Positions 35,438-44,363 of a DNA stretch of 64,000 nucleotides are shown in pieces. Origin of the DNA: a candidate division KSB1 bacterium (GTDB lineage: Bacteria; Electryoneota; RPQS01); contig JACRMR010000003.1 of NCBI GenBank assembly GCA_016214895.1, forward strand, positions 62,001 through 126,000, written 5' to 3'. Both the position numbers and the translations under genes were made by a program. Below the pieces are notes generated by a model. It ran no database searches. It was not told where the DNA came from and saw only the letters and a list, made by a program, of their open reading frames with translations. Position 1 is the stretch's first letter; every line of letters begins with the position of its first letter.

Positions 35438-35464
35438 GCCGCGCGCGGCCGGAATCTGCCTCGA

Positions 35465-35612
35465 GTCCCCCTCCGTTCGCGGGGGGGTCAGGGGGGCTCG
35501 GAGCCCCCGCCGAGCCGTGCGTCCTCGCGCGGCCGGACTCGGAGCGTCACGCCGGGTAGGGCACCGGATAGCAAGTTACCCCGAGCAGGGTCTCCCGACC
35601 CTGCCGGAATCC
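35465..35612. repeat. Cluster of three dispersed repeat types
   Basis: A C-run/GTTCGC/G-run palindrome at about 35467-35496, then CGCCGAGCCGTGCG-CCTCGCGCGGCCGGA-TCGGAGCGTCA (35508-35550), then GAGCAGGGTCTCCCGACCCTGCCGGAA (35582-35609). The second unit is nearly identical to 39040-39081. All lie between two rightward genes. Confidence 0.8.
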
Positions 35613-35660
35613 GTATCGAGACTTTGATTTTTCAATTTTCGTTTTTCATTGCTTCTTCCC

Positions 35661-37145
35661 ATGTCCCGAATCAATCCACTCATCCTCCTGTTGCTCGTCG
35701 CGGGACTCGTGCTTTCCTGTAAAGATCCGAAAGACCCTGTGACTCCGCCTGCGCCCGTGGTGCCGACCGGGCCCAACCTGTTCACGATCGTCAGTGTGAC
35801 GCAGTACTCGATGAATCTGACTTGGAACGATCGGTCGGAGGATGAAGACGGGTTCAAGGTCCAGGTCTATATCGAGTCGGAAAGCGCCTGGTTTACCCAG
35901 GCGAATGTGGCCGCGCATGCCGGGATCGGAACGGTGACCTACGAGCTGACCAACCTCTCACCGGGGACAGTTTACCGGCTGCGGGTGGTCGCGTGGAACG
36001 CGGCGGGAGAGTCGGCTCCGTCCAATGAGCAGCAGCGGTCCACGACCGCCGCGCCGTTGCCCCGCGCGCCGTCGGACGTACAGGCGGTGGCGCTTGCTGC
36101 GGTCACGGTTCGCGTGACCTGGCAGGACAATGACGTCGTGGATGCTTTCGTGATTCAGCGCCATGTCGCGGGGGGGCAGTGGGCGGATCTCGCCACCGTC
36201 GGTGATGCGGTCGTGGTTTACACGGACAACACCGTGAGCGCGGAGACGACATACTACTACCGCGTCGGTGCGCAGAACGAGAATGGGATCGCCTGGAGCG
36301 CGGATTCCGCCGTGGTGACGACACCGGCGCCCGGCGCGCCGTTGGCCCCCGACAGTTTGGTCGCCGAGGTCGTGATCGGCCGCCGCGTCATTCTGCATTG
36401 GTTGGATCGCGCCGTGAACGAGACGGGCTTCGAGCTGCAACGCGCGCCGTACGGACAGCAGTTCCAGCCGCTGGCCATGCTGGGGCCGGATGTGACCCAG
36501 TACAATGATGAGTTGGGGACGAACCCGGATGTTTACAACTATCAGTTGCGCGCCTACAACGGCATCGGCTCGTCCGGCTGGGTTCGCATTACCGTGGATT
36601 ATCGCTACTGTTCGGACGGGCTCATTCCACTCTGCGAGGGCAACACCTGGGACTACGTAGTCTCCGACACGGTCGGCGAAGATTATGAGATTCGCGTGCA
36701 GTCGCTGCGTCCGGAATTCATCGACGATCTCGACTGGTACGGGATCCGTTCGATCCGCACCGGCACGCCCGACGTCGATACGCTGTATTACTGGCGGAAC
36801 ATCGACGACACCGGAACATTCCAGCTCGATTACCCGGCTCCGGTCCCGGCGGCGGGCAACCTGCTCTATCGCTGGCCGGCCGCGCTCGGCAGTTACACCG
36901 TAATCAATGGTGACTCCGTGCAGTTGGTTTCGACGGGAACCACCGTACTGGGCCGCACGGAAGCGGGCGAGGATACGGCGTTCACGAACTGCCTTGCGTA
37001 CGAACATCGTTACCACGGCTCCGACCGCTATGATCAGGTCTTCATTCATCCGAATGATATTGGAGTGGTACAGCTCAAACAGTACGTCCGCGGCATTGGC
37101 GTGGTCGCCGTCCGCGATCTGATCCGCTGGCACATCCAAAACTGA
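35661..37145 (+). CDS. Lipoprotein with fibronectin III domains
   Basis: A 494-residue exported lipoprotein. The signal peptide ends in the lipobox LVLS-C20, followed by KDPKDPVTPPAP, a flexible linker with Asp at +2 or +3 that could affect sorting. Three fibronectin III domains span about 35-130, 135-225 and 228-320 (YSMNLTWNDRSEDEDGF, VTVRVTWQDNDVVDAFVI, RRVILHWLDRAVNETGF). The last 170 residues are a separate beta domain starting SDGLIPLCEGNTWDYVVSD. ATG at 35661 gives the best signal peptide. The upstream leader is T/C-rich without a ribosome site. A terminator follows at 37171. Confidence 0.82.
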   Translation: MSRINPLILLLLVAGLVLSCKDPKDPVTPPAPVVPTGPNLFTIVSVTQYSMNLTWNDRSEDEDGFKVQVYIESESAWFTQANVAAHAGIGTVTYELTNLSPGTVYRLRVVAWNAAGESAPSNEQQRSTTAAPLPRAPSDVQAVALAAVTVRVTWQDNDVVDAFVIQRHVAGGQWADLATVGDAVVVYTDNTVSAETTYYYRVGAQNENGIAWSADSAVVTTPAPGAPLAPDSLVAEVVIGRRVILHWLDRAVNETGFELQRAPYGQQFQPLAMLGPDVTQYNDELGTNPDVYNYQLRAYNGIGSSGWVRITVDYRYCSDGLIPLCEGNTWDYVVSDTVGEDYEIRVQSLRPEFIDDLDWYGIRSIRTGTPDVDTLYYWRNIDDTGTFQLDYPAPVPAAGNLLYRWPAALGSYTVINGDSVQLVSTGTTVLGRTEAGEDTAFTNCLAYEHRYHGSDRYDQVFIHPNDIGVVQLKQYVRGIGVVAVRDLIRWHIQN

Positions 37146-37170
37146 ACTTGCTGAACCTCCAGTAACTGAG

Positions 37171-37200
37171 AACGGCGACCGCCTTGGTCGCCGTTTCTGC
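37171..37200 (+). terminator. Terminator after the lipoprotein gene
   Basis: AACGGCGACC (37171-37180), loop GCCTT, GGTCGCCGTT (37186-37195), followed by TCTGCTC. Confidence 0.7.
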
Positions 37201-37316
37201 TCGGGTCTCCCCCCACATCCAGTGGGGGGCCGGGGGGGATGCGCGTCTTCGCGCAGCTGTTCTTCCTCGCCGCACGCTGCGCGTCTCCGCGCCGCTCCAC
37301 CGCCCTGCTTCCTCCC

Positions 37317-38213
37317 TCATCCTTCCAGTAGCAGCATTCCCCCCTCCATCGGTCCGCCCGACGGCTCTGCAATCACGACCGGCAGGTTGCGAATCTCGAT
37401 TTCCTGCTCGATCAGCGGTCGCAGGATCTCGCGCTGTTCCCACAATCCGCCCATGATAACCACCGGCACGGCATGCGCATCGGGCAGCAACGGCTCCGCG
37501 ATTCGCTCCACCAGGTCCACGAGTTCGATGGCCATTCGCGTCAGCATCTTCATCACCGACGGATCTTCCTGAGCGTATTGGAACGCCAGCGGTGCCAGCT
37601 GCGCCCACTCGCTCGGCCCGAAGTTTTCGGAGTAAACCTTGGTGATTAGCTGTGGCGTGAATTCCAACCCCAGTTGTTCCAGGACTGCGGAATGAAACGG
37701 GGATAGTTCATCGTTCTCATACTCGAAGAGACACTGCCGGATGATCTCGCGCCCCAGCCAAGCTCCGCCGCCTTCGTCGCCCAATAGCGGTCCCCAGCCA
37801 CCGACGCGCTTGAATTCGCGGCTGGCCGGTGTCTGGCCGTAGGCAATCGTCCCCGTTCCGCAGATGAGGAGCACACCCTGTCGGCCTCCGGCGAACGCCC
37901 CTCGATACGCCAATTCCGCGTCCGGCACGACATGAATCTTGCAGGTCGGCCACTCAGTCCGGGCCGCGACCAGGGCGGCATTCCGTTCTTGTTCGCGTCC
38001 GACTCCGGCCAGCCCGAGTACGACGGTATCAAACCGCGCGTCGCCGCCGAGCAGGTGCCGGAGGTCGCGCAGCACGGCTCGCAGGCCTTCCGCTTTGACC
38101 TTTCCGAAATTGGACGGTCCGGATTCCGCGGTCGCCAGAATCCGTTTGTTGGGAATATCCACGAGCCACGCCCGCGTTTTGGTCCCGCCGCCGTCCGCGA
38201 TCAAGGCATGCAC
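37317..38213 (-). CDS. BadF/N-acetylglucosamine kinase-type sugar kinase
   Basis: A 298-residue actin-fold ATPase/kinase. It has the phosphate-1 motif DGGGTKT at residues 7-13, the conserved SGPSNF, VVLGLAGVGREQ, DAELAYRGA, LICGTGTIAYG and RVGGWGPLLGDEGGGAWLGR signatures, as in bacterial N-acetylglucosamine kinases of the BadF family. It probably phosphorylates an amino sugar during cell-wall recycling or salvage. The start is GTG at 38213, because no ATG in frame is near. The lipoprotein gene upstream ends one base before, so the two form an operon. A G/C-rich dispersed palindrome lies downstream at about 37207-37238. Confidence 0.85.
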   Translation of the reverse strand: MHALIADGGGTKTRAWLVDIPNKRILATAESGPSNFGKVKAEGLRAVLRDLRHLLGGDARFDTVVLGLAGVGREQERNAALVAARTEWPTCKIHVVPDAELAYRGAFAGGRQGVLLICGTGTIAYGQTPASREFKRVGGWGPLLGDEGGGAWLGREIIRQCLFEYENDELSPFHSAVLEQLGLEFTPQLITKVYSENFGPSEWAQLAPLAFQYAQEDPSVMKMLTRMAIELVDLVERIAEPLLPDAHAVPVVIMGGLWEQREILRPLIEQEIEIRNLPVVIAEPSGGPMEGGMLLLEG

Positions 38214-38214
38214 G

Positions 38215-38979
38215 TCAATAGACTCCGTTTTCGAGAATCGTCCCGGGTAGGAAATACCCGAGTTCTTTCAAATCGCCCACCGCCTTTTCGAGCGCGCCCT
38301 GCCAGCGGTTATGCATATTCTCCGTTAGCGGCAGCAGGTAATCGGGCTTCAACTCCAGCGAACCCGCCCAAGCCGGTCGGGTCACATCGAGCTGTTGCAC
38401 CACCGCTTGTGCTCCGGGTGAATTCGTCGGCAACGCCGCCAACACATCGGTAATGACCGTCATGCGCTCAACTTTAGAGCGGGCATTTCGCCGCGCGTCC
38501 TCGACCGCGGAGATGGCATTGAAGTAGGCGCTGCCGCCTGCCCCCGTGGTTCCACCGGGCAACTCCGACAGCGTCGTGCGATAGTCCACGGACTTGATAT
38601 CCTCGTTCATCTCGCTCAGCAGAATATTCCCCTGCCGCGAAAGGGCAACCGCGAGAAACCGGCCAATCTCGCGCCAGGCGTCAGGGGGTTCTTGTTTGTG
38701 CCGCAGGCTGATTGCCGCGCAGACCAGACTCGCCTGCAACAGGTACGGCAGGGGGTCTTTGTCCTGCACTTCGAGTGGCCGGACCAGCTCGGTCGTGAGG
38801 CGGCAGAACTCCAGCCAGACCTTCATCCGGTCCGGCTTTTCATTGACCAGTTGAATCGCCAGTGCGCGCGCATTCTCGATGTCGCCGCTCTTGCGCAACG
38901 ATTCGACCTCGCGGAACGACTCGTCGCCGACGCATCCGCCCAGCGCGATCAACAGCGTGAAGATAAGTATAGTGCGCAT
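38215..38979 (-). CDS. Helical lipoprotein, unknown
   Basis: A 254-residue exported lipoprotein. The signal peptide ends in the lipobox LIALGG-C16 and the mature part is helical, with an early TPR-like pattern (REVESLRKSGDIENARALAIQLVNEKPDRMKVWLEFCRL). The remainder is unrecognised. It ends one base before the kinase gene start, which implies co-expression. Its upstream region contains T/C or A/G-rich repeats (GAAACGCTGAAATCTGAAAG on the coding strand). Confidence 0.7.
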   Translation of the reverse strand: MRTILIFTLLIALGGCVGDESFREVESLRKSGDIENARALAIQLVNEKPDRMKVWLEFCRLTTELVRPLEVQDKDPLPYLLQASLVCAAISLRHKQEPPDAWREIGRFLAVALSRQGNILLSEMNEDIKSVDYRTTLSELPGGTTGAGGSAYFNAISAVEDARRNARSKVERMTVITDVLAALPTNSPGAQAVVQQLDVTRPAWAGSLELKPDYLLPLTENMHNRWQGALEKAVGDLKELGYFLPGTILENGVY

Positions 38980-39039
38980 GATCGTAGGATTTGCTTTCAG
39001 ATTTCAGCGTTTCACTCGCCCGCCGGGGACTGATAGTTT

Positions 39040-39577
39040 CGCCGAGCCGTGCGACCTCGCGCGGCCGGGATCGGAGCGTCAGACCGTTCCCCGGTTTCCG
39101 GGGCAGTCAGATGGGGTTGGTCTTCGGCAATGGACTCCCCCCCGTCAGCGGCGGAGGACAACGGGGGGTCTGTACCAGCCAGAATTCGTGCCGCACCCGG
39201 CGGCACCGTGCTCGGCGCCATCGCCGTGCGGGCTTGTCGCCGAAATCGGAATCCGCCGAGCGGGGACTGTGTCCCCGCCGGAATTGACGGCAGTCAAATT
39301 CCGTTGTGCTTCAATCGGCATCAAATGCCTCAGATTCCGGCCGCGCGGGGACGCACGGCTCGGCGAGCGCCTTTCAGCAATAAGCGCCATCCAGCCGTGC
39401 GCGAGCTTCAGACTCTATCCGCCGAGCGGGGACTGTGTCCCCGCCGGAATTGACGGCAGTCAAACTCCGTTGTGCTTCAATCGGCATCAAATGCCTCAGA
39501 TTCCGGCCGCGCGGGGACGCACGGCTCGGCGAGCGCCTTTCAGCAACAAGCCCGTGCGCCGTTGCGGAATTCAGATT
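39040..39577. repeat. Dispersed-repeat block with a 132-base direct repeat
   Basis: Contains CGCCGAGCCGTGCG (39041), matching 35508, then two 132-base copies at 39253-39384 and 39419-39550 that differ at about two positions. Each has GCCGAGCGGGGACTGTGTCC-CCGCCGG, TGACGGCAGTCAAA, a single-looking middle and GCGGGGACGCACGG-CGGCGAGCGCC. The last part also occurs at 11152. A frame open on the plus strand from 38879 to 40324 covers it but is a shadow of mutY and the repeats. Confidence 0.85.
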
Positions 39578-40672
39578 CTAAGTCTGCTTCAACTTCGCCA
39601 GCACGACCCGGTCCGCCTTCGGGAACGCGTAATCATCGAGTTCGGCCGGCGTCACCCAGCGATAGTCCGCCACGGCCAGTTTGCGAATGCGTCCCGACCG
39701 GACCCGGCAGTCATAGCAGTGCAACGTGATCGAGAAGTGCGAGTAGCCATGATCGACGCTCATCAGATGCTTGCCCACGGCGATTTCGATCCCCAGCTCT
39801 TCCAGGATTTCGCGCGCGACGCACTCCTCCAAGGACTCGCCGTCATGTTGCTTGCCGCCCGGAAACTCCCAGAGGCCGCCCAGCATCCCTTCGGGTGGTC
39901 GCTGCGTGATCAGGACTTTGCCACGTCGCCGGATCACCGCCGCGCCGATTTGATAGTGTGGAATCCGTTTCGCCGGAGTTTTGCGTGGCAGGACCGTGAC
40001 ATCGGCCAGCGAGGCTCTCGCCCGGCATTCCGTCCTCAACGGGCAATCTTCGCACATCGCCGAGCGCGGCCGGCAGAGCGTGGCGCCCAACTCCATCAGC
40101 GCCTGATTGTAGTCGCCGGGACCGAGTTTCAGCCGGGTAATCTCCGTCATCAGCGATTCCGCGACGACCCGCAGCCGTTTCAAGGCAGGCGTGGTCTTCA
40201 GAATCCGTCGTTCGCGGAGCACGCGGGCGAGGACGCGCTCCACGTTGCCGTCAATTACGGGCACCGCTTCGCCGTAGGCGATCGAAGCGATCGCGGCAGC
40301 CGTGTAGGCGCCGATGCCCGGTAGTTTTCGCCATTCCGCCGCCGCATGCGGCAGCCTTCCGGTTTCGGCAACGAGCCTGGCCGCTTTGTGCAGATTCCGC
40401 GCGCGGGCATAATAACCGCAACCTTCCCACGCTTTCAGCACCCTGTCCATCGGTGCCGCGGCCAGGGTCTCGACCGTCGGAAACTGTCTCAGGAAGCGCG
40501 CGTAGTATGGCTTGACCGTCTCGACTTGCGTCTGCTGAAGCAGAATCTCACTGATCCAAATTCGGTACGGATCACGTTGCTCACGCCACGGCAGCTCGCG
40601 CTTCTGTTTCCGGTACCAGCGGAGCAGCGCCCGCAGCGCGTTGGCCGACAGCGCCGGTTTACTTTTCGGCAT
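39578..40672 (-). CDS. mutY: A/G-specific adenine DNA glycosylase
   Basis: A 364-residue base-excision repair enzyme that removes adenine mispaired with 8-oxoguanine. Catalytic Glu42 is in SEILLQQTQVE and Asp141 in VIDGN, with the helix-hairpin-helix LPGIGAYTAAAI between. The iron-sulfur cluster ligands are C200-x6-C207-x2-C210-x5-C216. The C-terminal Nudix-like domain keeps GGLWEFPGGK and REILEELGI for 8-oxoguanine recognition. ATG at 40672 overlaps the end of the glycosyltransferase gene by 14 bases; the longer frame to 40732 shadows that gene. Confidence 0.95.
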   Translation of the reverse strand: MPKSKPALSANALRALLRWYRKQKRELPWREQRDPYRIWISEILLQQTQVETVKPYYARFLRQFPTVETLAAAPMDRVLKAWEGCGYYARARNLHKAARLVAETGRLPHAAAEWRKLPGIGAYTAAAIASIAYGEAVPVIDGNVERVLARVLRERRILKTTPALKRLRVVAESLMTEITRLKLGPGDYNQALMELGATLCRPRSAMCEDCPLRTECRARASLADVTVLPRKTPAKRIPHYQIGAAVIRRRGKVLITQRPPEGMLGGLWEFPGGKQHDGESLEECVAREILEELGIEIAVGKHLMSVDHGYSHFSITLHCYDCRVRSGRIRKLAVADYRWVTPAELDDYAFPKADRVVLAKLKQT

Positions 40673-42407
40673 GCAGGTCCCGGCGGGCAAACAGGTAGAA
40701 GTCGGGTGCCCAGTCCGTGACAAAACTCTCAATCGGTGCGAGGACGTCGGTCTTTCCGTTCATCGACGCTCGCCACAGCGGCTCATAGAGTTCGGCGATC
40801 ATTCCGCCGCGCATGGCGCGCAGATTGTCCTGATTCGCGGTCACGAAAGCATATTCCGGACGTTCCGCGAGCAGGATCGTCTGCAAATCATTCCGGAAGG
40901 TCATCGCCTGCGGCCAGACCAAGCCCGGCTCGTCCAGAATCTGCAATCCGGTATAATAGCCGAACGCGCCGAAGTCCATGCCGTAGGCCCGCATTCCGGT
41001 AAATGACTTCCCCGCCACCCACTCGCGAATCTTCGAATACACGTTGCTCTCCATCCGGTCACGTCCGAACGCCGCCGCAAACCCGACCCATGCTGTCACG
41101 ATGAAAACCGCCGCACCGATTGCAATCCTCTCCGTCCCGGGCAGGGGACGCCCGTTGGATTCCCCTCTGTTCACGGGGGGGCAGGGGGGGGTCACGTCGG
41201 CCCCGGGCTTGCGGATCGCATCAACCCACACCCCGGCAGCCACCGCCGTCACCACCACCTTATAGAACCAAATTGGCACACAATACCACGCCCATAGATG
41301 CGCGCCGGTAATCATCCAGACCAGCAGCAACAGCACGGCCCACGGAGTATAAACCCGCACCAGGGCGGACGCGCTCCACGCGCTGCGCAGTCCAACTAAT
41401 GTCGTGATTGTGAGCACAAACTGCAATGGGTCCCGCAACGGAAACAGGGCCAGCGTGAAGACCTCATGGTAGTGGTTCGGCAGCGCCATCTTCCCGGCCA
41501 CGGACTGCGGAATCCAAGTTCCGTAGTACCACCGTTGCAACACCGCCCCCAGCGTGACGATGACGAATCCGACCGCTGCCGCGGCGAGCAATCGCTGCCA
41601 CTCGGTGCCTCCTCCATGCACGGGGCGCAATGCAGTCTCCCCTTTTTTTACGGTAGGGCAGGGGGGAGTCTCTACCTCCCCGCCGAGCCGGGTCTCCAGA
41701 CCGTGTTCCCCGCCGAGCAGGGTCTCCCGACCCTGCCGGAATCTACCCGGACTTCGCATTTTTCTCACCACCGCATACCCGAGCATCCCCGCGGCGCACA
41801 GCGCCCCTTCCGGTCGCACAAACACGCTGGCCGCAACGATCACGGCGGACGCGATCAGCCGCCCGTCTAAGAGCAGCAGCATCGCCCCCATGGTCATGAG
41901 CAGGAACAGTGACGATTCCATGCCGCTCACCGCCGTTTTCGCCAAGAACAAGTCCAGCGCGAATAACCCGACCGCCACCGTCGCCGCCCGCGCGCGGCCC
42001 TCGTCGCGCAGCCGACGATAGACGAGCAGTGCGATCACCGCATCGAGCAGCAGTCCAAGCGTTCGGGCACTCCACACGAGCCGCAGGCCCGCTGCCGTCG
42101 GAGCGGCCAGCACCAGCCCCCACAGTGGTGTGCTGATCCCCTGCACCCGTTCGCCTGCATTATAAAGAAAACCTTGCCCGGAGACAAGGTTTTCCACAAA
42201 TCGAAACGTGATGAACGCGTCATCGTAAAGATAGAAGCTGTACATCGCCGCCAGCCGCGACACGATGAGCGCGAGCAAAAGTGCGAAGAAGGGGCGCAGC
42301 GGAGGAGGCGGTGAGGTTTGATGGGGAACGTGGCGCGGCAGAGTAACAACCGGGGAGCAGCCATCCTCCCGTTTGACGGGGGATAGCGGGCGGGTAGCGA
42401 CGCTCAA
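40659..42407 (-). CDS. GT-C membrane glycosyltransferase with repeat insertions
   Basis: A 582-residue membrane protein with about ten helices. The first loop holds YLYDDAFITFRFVENLVSGQGFLYNAGERVQGISTPLW, the DD-containing loop and GxRVQGxTxPLW pattern of GT-C enzymes (AftB/ArnT-like), which take sugars from polyprenyl-phosphate at the outer membrane face. Two hydrophilic inserts are made of dispersed repeats: about residues 214-272 (GRETLLGG, TPPCPTVKKGET) and 400-420 (TPPCPPVNRGES). The start is TTG at 42407, overlapping the previous stop by four bases; the first 30 residues also include repeat-like sequence (VKREDG). The true start is thus not certain. Confidence 0.75.
   Translation of the reverse strand: MSVATRPLSPVKREDGCSPVVTLPRHVPHQTSPPPPLRPFFALLLALIVSRLAAMYSFYLYDDAFITFRFVENLVSGQGFLYNAGERVQGISTPLWGLVLAAPTAAGLRLVWSARTLGLLLDAVIALLVYRRLRDEGRARAATVAVGLFALDLFLAKTAVSGMESSLFLLMTMGAMLLLLDGRLIASAVIVAASVFVRPEGALCAAGMLGYAVVRKMRSPGRFRQGRETLLGGEHGLETRLGGEVETPPCPTVKKGETALRPVHGGGTEWQRLLAAAAVGFVIVTLGAVLQRWYYGTWIPQSVAGKMALPNHYHEVFTLALFPLRDPLQFVLTITTLVGLRSAWSASALVRVYTPWAVLLLLVWMITGAHLWAWYCVPIWFYKVVVTAVAAGVWVDAIRKPGADVTPPCPPVNRGESNGRPLPGTERIAIGAAVFIVTAWVGFAAAFGRDRMESNVYSKIREWVAGKSFTGMRAYGMDFGAFGYYTGLQILDEPGLVWPQAMTFRNDLQTILLAERPEYAFVTANQDNLRAMRGGMIAELYEPLWRASMNGKTDVLAPIESFVTDWAPDFYLFARRDLHAEK
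41158..41193 (-). repeat. Palindromic element inside GT-C gene, copy 1
   Basis: TTCCCCTCTGTTCACGG and a G-run, then CAGGGGGGGG. On the coding strand it reads TPPCPPVNRGES, the same frame as in polA. Confidence 0.75.
41633..41745 (-). repeat. Palindromic elements inside GT-C gene, copy 2 plus two hairpins
   Basis: A degenerate C-run/TTACGGTAGGG palindrome (41633-41670; reads TPPCPTVKKGET) is followed by two units of the CGCCGAG-GGGTCTC-CCGGAA family at about 41681-41710 and 41711-41742, read as RQGRETLLGGEHGLETRLGG. Confidence 0.75.
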
Positions 42408-42937
42408 TTCATGGACACTTCGCCGAGGTCCATTTCCAGCAGAAACCGGATCGTCCCGGAGACCGGCTCCATCGGCATGTCATCCGATCGATCTCCGAGC
42501 CACCAGCCCTGCACCTCCTCGGAACCATCGAGCCACACTCGCATCATCCGGCGATTGGTCACCACGAGCACCGATTGACCGGGATTGAGCCGCTGGAGTC
42601 GCCACCGCCGCCAGAGCATGGCGACTGCCACGAGTCCGAACAGCCCCAGCCAACTCAATAGCGCCAGCGCCACCGCGACCGGATCCTGAAAGATAAACGC
42701 CGTGGTCCCCACAATCAAGAGCGGAGTCACGAGCATCATGGTCTTGAGGACCAGGAAATGGCGGGCCTGATGCCGGTTGCGCGGATCGGGCCAATCCTGC
42801 ACGGTGCTTACGAACTCGTTGGGCCGCAGGTGCTCCTGCAACAGGTCCAGCAGCTCACCGGCCTGCCGGTGGACCGCCATGAACTGCTTGGGCGTAAGCT
42901 CGCCGCTGCTATATCTTTTGAGAGTATCGAGGTCCAT
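42404..42937 (-). CDS. Membrane protein with PH-like domain
   Basis: A 177-residue protein. A helical N-terminus (MDLDTLKRYSSGELTPKQFMAVHRQAGELLDLL) leads into a short beta stretch, two membrane helices (MMLVTPLLIVGTTAFIF and VALALLSWLGLFGLVAVAML), and a beta-rich C-terminus (SVLVVTNRRMMRVWLDGSEEVQGW) like a bacterial PH/YdbS-type domain. ATG at 42937 is used; upstream residues in the longer frame are Gly/Gln-rich without a ribosome site. Its stop overlaps the TTG start of the glycosyltransferase gene. Function unknown. Confidence 0.65.
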   Translation of the reverse strand: MDLDTLKRYSSGELTPKQFMAVHRQAGELLDLLQEHLRPNEFVSTVQDWPDPRNRHQARHFLVLKTMMLVTPLLIVGTTAFIFQDPVAVALALLSWLGLFGLVAVAMLWRRWRLQRLNPGQSVLVVTNRRMMRVWLDGSEEVQGWWLGDRSDDMPMEPVSGTIRFLLEMDLGEVSMN

Positions 42938-43101
42938 GATTTGACGTTGCCCGAGTCCCGCTTGGGCACCCCACCATTCAACCACTACAAATATACGCTT
43001 CCCGTCTCACTACCGCAAGCCCGCAATGGCCTGCTGCGTGAGCTGGTCAGGATAGGCTAAAGAGTTGCTTTTCAGGAGAAAAAGGCGGATATTGAGACTC
43101 C

Positions 43102-43533
43102 ATGAACCCGTATTATCAGGACTTTAGCCGTACTCTCCGGGCTTTCCTCCTTGTACTCGGCTGGACCGCTGTGGTTTCCGCCCAGCCGGTCCCGGATTCG
43201 TTGACCTGTCCGGGGGACTCCCTACGGATTATACCTTGCGGTCCGGTCGTCGGTTCGTTTGGCCCGTCGGCTCGCGTCACCGTGGCCGATACCGTGGCAG
43301 GCTGGGCGAAAGTGTATGTCGAGGGCTGGGTCCCGGTGGACCGGGCGATCCCGTTCCTCAATCAGGTTCGCCTTGACAGCGTTTCCGCAAGGGCCGCCCT
43401 CGACCTATTGCCGGCCTCCGTCAGCAAGCCGTCCGACGTCCGCCGGCAGTGTGAGGCGACGACTACCAAGGGCACGCGCTGCTCCCGCAAAGCCGAAAAG
43501 GGCTCGCGGTACTGCTGGCAGCACAAGAACTGA
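43102..43533 (+). CDS. Exported protein with DUF5763-like Cys motif
   Basis: A 143-residue protein with signal peptide 1-27 (TLRAFLLVLGWTAVVSA). The middle is an SH3-like stretch (DSLRIIPCGPVVGSFGPSARVTVADTVAGWAKVYVEGWVPVD). The C-terminus is QCEATTTKGTRCSRKAEKGSRYCWQHKN, the C-x7-C-x10-C-x2-H motif of DUF5763-type small zinc-binding modules often found at the end of FCB proteins. It probably binds a metal ion outside the cytoplasm. The role is unknown. Confidence 0.72.
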   Translation: MNPYYQDFSRTLRAFLLVLGWTAVVSAQPVPDSLTCPGDSLRIIPCGPVVGSFGPSARVTVADTVAGWAKVYVEGWVPVDRAIPFLNQVRLDSVSARAALDLLPASVSKPSDVRRQCEATTTKGTRCSRKAEKGSRYCWQHKN

Positions 43534-43724
43534 GCGTCTTTCTGCCGAGGCACCCATCCCCTGGTGCCCGGAATCTGTCGCCGCGCCGTGCGTCCCCGCG
43601 TGCCCGGAACGTGTCAATCGTAGCGGCGCACTGCGTGCGCTCTGTTTCGCCGGGCAGGGACCATGTCCCCACTGGAGTCGGTTCGGTTCGCCGTAATCAT
43701 TCTCGAAGTTTCGCATTTCCAATC

Positions 43725-44363
43725 TTGAAATTCCTGCTTTCCCTCCTCCTCTTGTTACCAGCCGTCGCACCCGCTCAGCCGCTCCTGCAGCCGACGAGCG
43801 GTCTCGCCACGGATTACGAGTGGGAGTTACAATCGCCCAATCGCACGTTGTTCCGTGATCTGACTCCCGTGGGCCGGATTTCGCTGCGGCACATCGGCGG
43901 CATGGGCGGTATGTTGGGCAAGAAGGGTAAGGACACGGGTGAAGACCTCTTCGTACAGGCGGATGTCGCGTTTATTCCGGGCGATACGGTACGGTTCTTC
44001 GCCGCCAACATCTCGCTGACCAACGGCGGCGTGCAGGCCGAGAGCATACTCGATGCCGGCGAGCTGCCCGCGCTCTATTCCGCGTTGAAATACATGTTGC
44101 AGACCGCCGGGCATATTATTGATACGGATCGACCTGACACGCGCGTGCAGCATCGCTCGAAGAGCGGTTTGACGTTCATGTTTAGTCAGCGGGGCACAGA
44201 GCAGGGTTTTTCGATCAGCTGGCCGGTCGGGCCGGGCCGGGTTGTCGAACGCGGACTTGAAGCGGATCAGTTTCAATCCCTGATTGATCTGCTCGACCTG
44301 ACCATGTTTGAACTGCGGCGGCAGGGTGCGGTGATTCAGGCCGTTGTGGAGCTCCCGCGATGA
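43725..44363 (+). CDS. Exported protein of unknown function
   Basis: About 212 residues. A signal peptide (LKFLLSLLLLLPAVAPAQP) is followed by a beta-rich protein of unknown family (LQSPNRTLFRDLTPVGRISLRHIGGMGG, ISLTNGGVQAESILDAGELPAL). The start is set at TTG 43725, because the frame upstream (to 43611) is made of dispersed repeat sequence with no signal-like start; no ribosome site is visible. It overlaps the short gene at 44360 by four bases. Confidence 0.6.
   Translation: MKFLLSLLLLLPAVAPAQPLLQPTSGLATDYEWELQSPNRTLFRDLTPVGRISLRHIGGMGGMLGKKGKDTGEDLFVQADVAFIPGDTVRFFAANISLTNGGVQAESILDAGELPALYSALKYMLQTAGHIIDTDRPDTRVQHRSKSGLTFMFSQRGTEQGFSISWPVGPGRVVERGLEADQFQSLIDLLDLTMFELRRQGAVIQAVVELPR

Noticed and set aside
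38879-40324. Long plus-strand open frame of 481 codons
   Set aside because: It lies opposite mutY and across dispersed repeats; composition is Arg/Pro-rich shadow and there is no ribosome site or known motif.
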